From Streptomyces ortus (lineage in GTDB: Bacteria; Actinomycetota; Actinomycetes; Streptomycetales; Streptomycetaceae), in the NCBI RefSeq assembly GCF_026341275.1, contig NZ_JAIFZO010000002.1:818361-882360 (forward strand): a stretch of DNA of 64,000 bases, read 5' to 3'. Below the pieces are notes generated by a model, which ran no database searches, was not told the origin of the DNA, and was given only the letters and a program-made list of their open reading frames with translations. Shown here piece after piece: positions 58,764 to 64,000 of the stretch; position 1 is the stretch's first letter, and each line of letters opens with the position of its first letter. A program made the position numbers and the translations under genes.

Positions 58764-59858
58764 ATGTCTGCCAACCCGCACGACGCTCTGCCGATCCGGC
58801 TCAACGTCGACGACAGCGACTCACCGTCGGACGTCGTCGACGCGCTGTTCCTCGGCCGCTTCGCGACGGGCGAGCAGCCGCACTCCCACTCGGTGAACAT
58901 CGACCGCGTACGGTCCGGGGTGTCCCTTCTCCCGCCCGGCGCCCGGGTGTTGCGGTCCACCCGCGACGACGACCGCAGCGCGACCCTCGCGGAGGGCGAC
59001 GGGTGGACGCTGCTCGTGTCGCGCTGGAACCGCGGCGCCGACGTGACGGTCACCGCGACCAGCGAGGAACTCGCCGAGAAGGTCCTCGGCCAGGCCACGG
59101 ACGGCGCGGCCGACGAGCCCGAACCGCAGCCGGAGAACGTGACCATGGGGTTCTGGTACGTGTCACCGCGGCGCGGCCCGCACCGCACGACCCGGCAGAT
59201 CTCGGCGGGTACGTGGGAAGAGGTGCGCGGCAACTACACGGCGCCGGTGGCGGACGCGATGGACGGGCTGATGAAGACCACGCCCGAGGACATCGCGGGC
59301 CGGCTGCTGTTGCTGCACGGTCCGCCGGGCACGGGCAAGACGTCGGCGCTGCGTACGCTGGCGCGCTCGTGGCGGGACTGGTGCCAGGTGGACTGCGTCC
59401 TCGACCCGGAGCGGCTGTTCTCCGACGTCGGTTATCTGATGGACATCGCCATCGGCGAGGAGGACGGCTCGGGGAAGGGGCGCTGGCGGCTGCTCCTCCT
59501 CGAGGACTGCGACGAACTGATCCGCGGCGAGGCCAAGCACACGGCGGGGCAGGCGCTCTCGCGGCTGCTCAACCTCACGGACGGGCTGCTGGGCCAGGGC
59601 CGCAACGTCCTGGTGGGCGTCACGACCAACGAGGACCTGGAGCGCCTGCACCCTGCGGTGGTCCGTCCGGGCCGCTGCCTCGCGCGTATCGAGGTCGGCC
59701 CGCTGACCCGCCGGGAGTCCACGGCGTGGCTGGGCACGGAGGAGGGCGTGGGCCGCGACGGCGCGACCCTGGCGGAGCTGTACGCCCTGCGCCGGGGCAC
59801 CACCCCGACGTCGGTCCCCGGCCGGCGGGGCGACTCGGAGGCGGGCCTGTACCTGTGA
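58764..59858 (+). CDS. AAA family ATPase with DUF5925 N-terminal region
   Basis: A 364-residue cytoplasmic ATPase. The N-terminal half ('DALPIRLNVDDSDSPSDVVDALFLGRFATGEQPHSHSVNI') matches what I know as DUF5925. The C-terminal AAA module has Walker A 'LLLHGPPGTGKTSALRTLA', Walker B 'LLLLEDCDELIRG', sensor 'VLVGVTTNEDLERLHPAVVRPGR' and arginine finger. The client is unknown. It is common across Streptomyces as a single gene. Confidence 0.88.
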   Translation: MSANPHDALPIRLNVDDSDSPSDVVDALFLGRFATGEQPHSHSVNIDRVRSGVSLLPPGARVLRSTRDDDRSATLAEGDGWTLLVSRWNRGADVTVTATSEELAEKVLGQATDGAADEPEPQPENVTMGFWYVSPRRGPHRTTRQISAGTWEEVRGNYTAPVADAMDGLMKTTPEDIAGRLLLLHGPPGTGKTSALRTLARSWRDWCQVDCVLDPERLFSDVGYLMDIAIGEEDGSGKGRWRLLLLEDCDELIRGEAKHTAGQALSRLLNLTDGLLGQGRNVLVGVTTNEDLERLHPAVVRPGRCLARIEVGPLTRRESTAWLGTEEGVGRDGATLAELYALRRGTTPTSVPGRRGDSEAGLYL

Positions 59859-59892
59859 TCCCCGGCGTCCCGCCCGCCCCCGTGGACCGCCC

Positions 59893-60273
59893 TCAGCCGG
59901 ACTCGCCGTAGGCCGCGCGCAGCGCGTCCCGTACCGCGGCGAGGGCGGCGGCCTCGGACAGTCCGAGCCGCCGTACGCGCTCGGCGTAGGCCTGCGCGTC
60001 GGACGCGGCCGTACGGTCGGCCGCCGAGCCCGCGGCGGCGACCAGCGTGCCGTTGCGCCCCCGCGTCTCGATGACCCCGTCCGCCTCAAGTGCCCGGTAC
60101 GCCTTGGCGACCGTGTTGGCGGCGAGCCCGAGCTCCTCGGCCAACCCCCGTACGGTCGGCAGCCGGTAGCCCACCGGCAGCACCCCGGCCCTCGCCTGTT
60201 CGGAGATCTGGGCGCGCACCTGCTCGTAGGGCGCGATCCCCGTACCGTCATCGATGTCGATCTTCAACGTCAC
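59893..60273 (-). CDS. GntR family regulator, short YtrA type
   Basis: A 126-residue regulator with winged helix 'YRLPTVRGLAEELGLAANTVAKAYRALEADGVIETRGRNGTLV' and a short helical tail, as in YtrA-type GntRs that usually control ABC exporters. GTG 60273 is chosen; GTG 60291 is in frame. No YtrB-type ABC genes are adjacent. It converges on the AAA gene. Confidence 0.9.
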   Translation of the reverse strand: MTLKIDIDDGTGIAPYEQVRAQISEQARAGVLPVGYRLPTVRGLAEELGLAANTVAKAYRALEADGVIETRGRNGTLVAAAGSAADRTAASDAQAYAERVRRLGLSEAAALAAVRDALRAAYGESG

Positions 60274-60344
60274 CCGGTGATTGTCCCGCACCCGGCGGAA
60301 AATGAGAGGCGGCCTGCCGCATCCCGCGCGTAGCGTGCGATTCC

Positions 60345-61274
60345 ATGACTGTGATCGTCCGCGACTTCCGCACCGAGGACACCGAGGACGCCGAGGGCTT
60401 CGCGCGCATCCGGCGTCTGGCGCTCCCCTACATGCTCTCCACCCCTCAGTCCGTCCTCCACGACGTCACGCACGCCCACCCCGACGCGCACTTCCGGCCG
60501 CTGGTCGCCGAGGAGGACGGCGAACTCATCGGCACGGCCAACACGGGTGTGGTGTACGACAGCCCGCAGCCCGGCCAGGGCTTTCTGAACGTGTACGTGC
60601 ACCCGGAGCGCCGGGGCCGCGGCGCCGGGTCGCTGCTCGTACGGGCCGCGGAGGAGCATCTCGCCTCGGTGTCCGCGAAGAAGCTCTTCGCCTGGGTCCT
60701 CGACGAACCCGCGAACCGTTCCTTCGCCGAGCGGCGCGGCTACCGCGCGAGCCGCTCCGCGCACTTCCTCCGTCTCGACCTGGCGAACAGCCCCCTGCCG
60801 TCGCGCCCGGAGCCGCCCGCGGGGGTGGAGCTGCGCACGGCCGCGGACTTCGCCGACGATCCGCGCCCCCTCTTCGAGCTGGACGCGGAGACGCTCGCGG
60901 ACGAACCGAGCGACATCGACCACGCGTTCACCGACTACGAGGCGTGGCTGAGGGAGACCTGGCACCACCCTCTCCTCAGCCTGGAGCTGACCTCCGTCGC
61001 GGTGGTCGACGGCCGGCCCGCCGCGTTCAGCGCCGCCCGCACCGACGGCCGCACCCGGTACGGCACGGTGATGACGGGCACGGCCCGCGCCCACCGCGGA
61101 CGCGGCCTCGCCAAGCTCGCCAAGGCCGACTCCCTGCACCGCGCCCGCGCCGCCGGCTTCACCGAGGCGTTCACGGGCAACGACTCGGGCAACGGCCCGA
61201 TGCTCGCGATCAACGAGTGGTTCGGCTACGAGATCTGCGCCACGGAGGTACAGCATGTCCGCGAACCCGGCTGA
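60345..61274 (+). CDS. GNAT family N-acetyltransferase, two-domain
   Basis: A 309-residue protein with two GNAT folds. The first has the acetyl-CoA motif 'LNVYVHPERRGRGAGSLLVRAAEEH', the second 'MTGTARAHRGRGLAKLAKADSLHRARAAG' plus 'TGNDSGNGPMLAINEWFGY'. The layout resembles mycothiol-synthase-like tandem GNATs, but it is too general to assign. It overlaps the DUF402 gene by 20 nt, so they are coupled. Confidence 0.92.
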   Translation: MTVIVRDFRTEDTEDAEGFARIRRLALPYMLSTPQSVLHDVTHAHPDAHFRPLVAEEDGELIGTANTGVVYDSPQPGQGFLNVYVHPERRGRGAGSLLVRAAEEHLASVSAKKLFAWVLDEPANRSFAERRGYRASRSAHFLRLDLANSPLPSRPEPPAGVELRTAADFADDPRPLFELDAETLADEPSDIDHAFTDYEAWLRETWHHPLLSLELTSVAVVDGRPAAFSAARTDGRTRYGTVMTGTARAHRGRGLAKLAKADSLHRARAAGFTEAFTGNDSGNGPMLAINEWFGYEICATEVQHVREPG

Positions 61275-61809
61275 CCCCGCGTCCCGGTCCGCCGCCCCGG
61301 CCACCGTGGGCACCGCCCCCGCCACCGTGGACATCGTCCTGGTGAAGGCCGGCCGTACGAAGATCCGGTATCCGGCCGACCTGCTCCACGACGACGGGAC
61401 GCATGTCGTCGTGCGCGCTGCCTGGGCGGGAGCCGGCGTCCGCGACTTCGGCTTCGTACGCTTCGAACCGGGCGACGTGTTCACCGAGCACTACTGGCGC
61501 GACCGGTGGTACGCGGTGAAGGAGGTCCACGACGCCGAGGGCGCGCTCAAGGGCTGGTACTGCGACATCGCCCGCCCGGCCGTGATCACTCCGGCCGATG
61601 CCACCCCGGTCGAGGTGGTCTGCGAGGACCTCGACCTGGACCTGTGGCGCTCGGCCGACGGCGGGACCGTACTGCGGCTGGACGAGGACGAGTTCGCGGC
61701 GAGCGGCCTGGAGGCCACCGATCCACGGGCCGCGTCCGCCGCCCGGGCGGCCCTGGACGCACTCGAACTCCGCGCGCGCGAAGCCGGTTTCGAAGCGCTG
61801 CTGGCCTGA
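61255..61809 (+). CDS. DUF402 domain protein (FomD/Ntdp-like)
   Basis: A 184-residue protein of the DUF402 family, whose members hydrolyse nucleoside di- or triphosphates or nucleotidyl esters (FomD, Ntdp). Marks are 'EHYWRDRWYAVKEVHDAEGALKGWYCDIARPAVI' and 'VVCEDLDLDLWRSADGGTVLRLDEDEFA', with the metal-binding Asp/Glu cluster. No membrane segment is seen. It overlaps the upstream GNAT gene. Confidence 0.9.
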   Translation: MSANPADPASRSAAPATVGTAPATVDIVLVKAGRTKIRYPADLLHDDGTHVVVRAAWAGAGVRDFGFVRFEPGDVFTEHYWRDRWYAVKEVHDAEGALKGWYCDIARPAVITPADATPVEVVCEDLDLDLWRSADGGTVLRLDEDEFAASGLEATDPRAASAARAALDALELRAREAGFEALLA

Positions 61810-61853
61810 GGGCTGTCCCGTGGGCGAACCACAACCCGGCGTCTCCCTCTCCC

Positions 61854-62468
61854 TCACGGCACGGCGATCACCGCGTACCGCTCGTCCGTCACCTCCCGGC
61901 CCCACAGCGAGGAGTCGTCCGACAGCCGCTCCACCCGCACGTCCTCGGCGAGGGGCGCGAGCAGGGCCGTCAGCCGGTCGGCGGACATGCCGACCGGGCT
62001 GACCGTCCCCCAGACGCCCTCGACGAGGACGAGCCGCCCGCCGGGGCGCAGCAGCCCGCGCCAGTGCCGCAGGGCGCGGCCGGGCTCGGGCAGTGTCCAG
62101 AGCACGTGGCGGACCAGGACGACGTCGAACCGCTGCTCCCCGACGGGCGGGGCCGCCGCGTCACCGACCAGGAAGGCGGCGTCTCGTCCGGCCAGTTTGG
62201 CGCGGGCCAGGCCGACCATGCGGGGCGAGAGGTCGACGCCGGTGACCCGGTGCCGCGCCTCGGACGCGAGGAGCGACAGGCTGCCCGTGCCGCAGCCCAG
62301 ATCGAGCACGTCGGAGGGGCCGCGGGGCAGCCAGCCGCGCAGTCTGGCCGCCCAGGTCTCGCGCACGGCGGGATCCCGCAGTCCGTGGTCCGGCTCGTCG
62401 TCGAAGGTGTCGGCCGCCACGTCCCAGTCGACGCCGGACCGCTCTTCACCAGTGCTGTTACTCGTCAT
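61854..62468 (-). CDS. class I SAM-dependent methyltransferase
   Basis: A 204-residue enzyme with motif I 'DVLDLGCGTGSLSLLASE', motif II region 'VTGVDLSPRMVGLARAKL' and 'FDVVLVRHVLWTLPEPGRALRHW', the 'methyltransf_11' layout. It is small and cytoplasmic, and the substrate is unknown. ATG 62468 is chosen over the Gly/Ser-rich upstream extension. Confidence 0.9.
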   Translation of the reverse strand: MTSNSTGEERSGVDWDVAADTFDDEPDHGLRDPAVRETWAARLRGWLPRGPSDVLDLGCGTGSLSLLASEARHRVTGVDLSPRMVGLARAKLAGRDAAFLVGDAAAPPVGEQRFDVVLVRHVLWTLPEPGRALRHWRGLLRPGGRLVLVEGVWGTVSPVGMSADRLTALLAPLAEDVRVERLSDDSSLWGREVTDERYAVIAVP

Positions 62469-62714
62469 GCACCCAGAGTGGCACCCACCACTGACAACGG
62501 GGTCGGGGCCCGGGACAGAGCCCGCTGCGGAACCGCTGCGGACCCCACCCGGCCCCACCCTTCGTACAAACCGACAAGATGTCCGACATGTGGACTCATT
62601 GATGAAACGTGACAGCCGCCACTGACAAGTGGCCGCCGATGAGTCACCCTCCCGGAAATGGTCTGTCCCCGTGAAAGCGCGGTACTCGGCAGACCAGCCG
62701 CAAGGGAGGCCCCT

Positions 62715-62849
62715 GTGCGCCGTGTGACCCTGCAGAAGCCCTTGAAGAAGTCGGACTCCCGTCGTGTACCGGAGGAGGCCGGCCAGCGCCCGGCCGAGCG
62801 TCCGGAAATCCGGAAGGACATCCGCCGCACCTGGTGGCCGGACGGATGA
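62715..62849 (+). CDS. small basic protein of unknown function
   Basis: A 44-residue protein starting at GTG 62715 with a strong 'AGGGAGG' ribosome site 6 nt upstream. The sequence is basic and charged ('VTLQKPLKKSDSRRVPEEAG', 'RPEIRKDIRRTWWPDG'). It ends in 'TWWPDG' with no known domain. The strong ribosome site and coding-like codon use support it. It is encoded alone between the methyltransferase and the LPMO genes. Confidence 0.6.
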   Translation: MRRVTLQKPLKKSDSRRVPEEAGQRPAERPEIRKDIRRTWWPDG

Positions 62850-63029
62850 GCGCCCCCGGGCCCCCGGCCCCGATACCTACCTGAGCCCAGTCTCAGCACT
62901 CCCTTAACGGCACCATAAGGATCGCCTTCACCCGCTCCCAGCAGGCGATTTTGCGGTTTCGAGGGGCTAGCTTGCTGATCGCCCCCAGGCATCACAGGCA
63001 CCCCCCAGATCCGTTTCGAGGAGTACCCC

Positions 63030-64000
63030 ATGCCCGCTCGCCCCCAGGCCGCCGCCGCCCGTATCGCCACGGTCGTCGCGGTCGGCGTCGCCCCGCTCGC
63101 CCTGACCGCGCTCGCCGCCGCTCCCGCCGCCGCCCACGGCTCGATGACGGACCCGGTGAGCCGGGTCGCGGCCTGCTTCGCGGAAGGTCCGGAGAGCCCG
63201 AGGTCCGCGGCCTGCAAGGCGGCGGTCGCAGCCGGCGGCACCCAGGCGCTCTACGACTGGAACGGCGTCAACATCGCCAACGCGGCCGGGAAGTCGAAGC
63301 AGATCATCCCCGACGGGAAGCTGTGCAGCGCCGCCAACGACAAGTTCAAGGGCCTCGACCTGGCCCGCGCCGACTGGCCGGCCACTCGGCTCACCTCGGG
63401 CAACCGCACCTTCCGCTACAAGGGGACCGCCCCGCACAGGGGCTCGTTCGAGCTGTACGTCACCAAGGACGGCTACGACCCGGCGAAGCCGCTGAAGTGG
63501 TCGGACCTGGAGTCGAAGCCGTTCCTCAAGGTCACCGACCCGAAGCTGGAGAACGGCGACTACGTCTTCAGCGGGGTCGTCCCGGTCAAGTCCGGCCGCC
63601 ATCTCATCTACTCGATCTGGCAGCGCTCCGATTCCCCCGAGGCCTTCTACACCTGCTCGGACGTCGTCTTCGGCGAGGGCGGCGCGGGCGCGGAGGCCTC
63701 CGCGGCCCCGGCCGCGTCGGCGCCGTCCGACGAGGAGATCGTGGACGGCGCGGGCAAGTCGTCCGTGGAGCACGGGGGCCACGGCGACGACGACCCGAAG
63801 ACCCAGGCCTCGGTCACGGCCGCCGCGGGCACGAAGTCGGACCCGGACTCCGGAACCGACGGCGGCACCGAGGCCCAGAAGACGGCCGGAGCCGCCGCCG
63901 AGGCCGAGGACGGGTCCGGGTCCGGCGCCGAACCCGCCGGTGCGTCGGCGAACCTCGCCGAGACCGGTGGGTCCGACTCGACCGCGTACCTCGCCGTGGG
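63030..64000 (+). CDS. lytic polysaccharide monooxygenase (AA10), sortase-anchored, 3' end outside window
   Basis: At least 323 residues. A signal ends at 'APAAA' so that His36 becomes the mature N-terminus, the first copper ligand of the histidine brace. The second His lies in 'GTAPHRGSFELYVTKDGYD' and the axial aromatic in 'EAFYTCSDVVF'. AA10 enzymes cut chitin or cellulose oxidatively. A long acidic Ala/Gly/Ser linker then leads to 'NLAETGG', a class E sortase LAxTG motif, before a hydrophobic helix that runs out of the window. So it is a wall-attached LPMO. Confidence 0.93.
   Translation, partial: MPARPQAAAARIATVVAVGVAPLALTALAAAPAAAHGSMTDPVSRVAACFAEGPESPRSAACKAAVAAGGTQALYDWNGVNIANAAGKSKQIIPDGKLCSAANDKFKGLDLARADWPATRLTSGNRTFRYKGTAPHRGSFELYVTKDGYDPAKPLKWSDLESKPFLKVTDPKLENGDYVFSGVVPVKSGRHLIYSIWQRSDSPEAFYTCSDVVFGEGGAGAEASAAPAASAPSDEEIVDGAGKSSVEHGGHGDDDPKTQASVTAAAGTKSDPDSGTDGGTEAQKTAGAAAEAEDGSGSGAEPAGASANLAETGGSDSTAYLAV

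Noticed and set aside
1..64000. tRNA, rRNA, insertion sequences or prophage
   Set aside because: I read for tRNA T-loops, transposase motifs and attachment repeats and found none I could support.

Overview
This is a 64 kb window of very GC-rich actinobacterial DNA. The codon use, the density of TetR, GntR and MerR regulators, the secreted Tat and Sec enzymes, the SoxR-type MerR protein and the many copies of a 'GGGGCGCGGGGAAC(T/G)GCGC' intergenic repeat all point to Streptomyces. From memory, the gene order from soxR to the GDSL hydrolase follows the chromosomal arm of Streptomyces coelicolor around SCO1697-SCO1725; this could not be checked here. I recognised 55 protein-coding genes, two of them cut by the window edges. 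I saw no rRNA, tRNA, CRISPR array, phage or transposase.

Layout. 1-4.2 kb: acyl-CoA metabolism (acyl-CoA dehydrogenase end, TetR regulator, acyl-CoA ligase and SDR dehydrogenase). 4.4-12.5 kb: secreted and orphan enzymes (NamZ-type exo-muramidase, alpha/beta hydrolase, penicillin acylase, two unknown proteins, a BKACE enzyme). 12.5-21.5 kb: soxR, a MaoC dehydratase, two TetR regulators, an acyl-CoA dehydrogenase, an ArsR-like regulator, a drug/metabolite exporter, an alcohol dehydrogenase and an aldehyde dehydrogenase. Shared palindromes suggest each TetR controls neighbouring oxidation genes. 22-30.5 kb: sugar-type ABC ATPase, MFS carrier, CitMHS citrate carrier, a molybdopterin oxidoreductase, TetR and a lipoprotein. 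30.7-38.2 kb: homogentisate dioxygenase, a GntR regulator, a stand-alone type-ISP-like specificity protein, a TetR-controlled DrrAB-type exporter and a CoA transferase.

38.2-46.8 kb: an ECF sigma/anti-sigma pair of the SigK/RskA type faces a three-gene operon (DUF4331 surface protein, membrane-anchored TPR protein, His-rich NicO-type nickel/cobalt carrier). Both divergent promoters carry the same SigK-like hexamers with identical 15-nt spacing, so the whole set looks like one self-contained regulon. A Ser/Thr kinase follows.

46.9-58.6 kb: after a secreted GDSL esterase comes a cell-surface glycan locus. It holds a membrane protein, a BcsL/CelD-type acyltransferase, two GT2 glycosyltransferases, a NodB deacetylase, a 1383-residue fusion of a Wzx-like flippase with a second polytopic membrane domain, and a convergent membrane-anchored clan GH-A glycosidase. 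The core is translationally coupled. 58.7-64 kb: AAA ATPase, GntR, GNAT, DUF402, methyltransferase, a 44-residue protein and a lytic polysaccharide monooxygenase with an LAETG wall-sorting motif, cut by the window end.

Most unusual points: the SigK-NicO regulon, the flippase fusion in the glycan locus, and a recurrent pattern of short direct repeats that duplicate stop codons at gene 3' ends.
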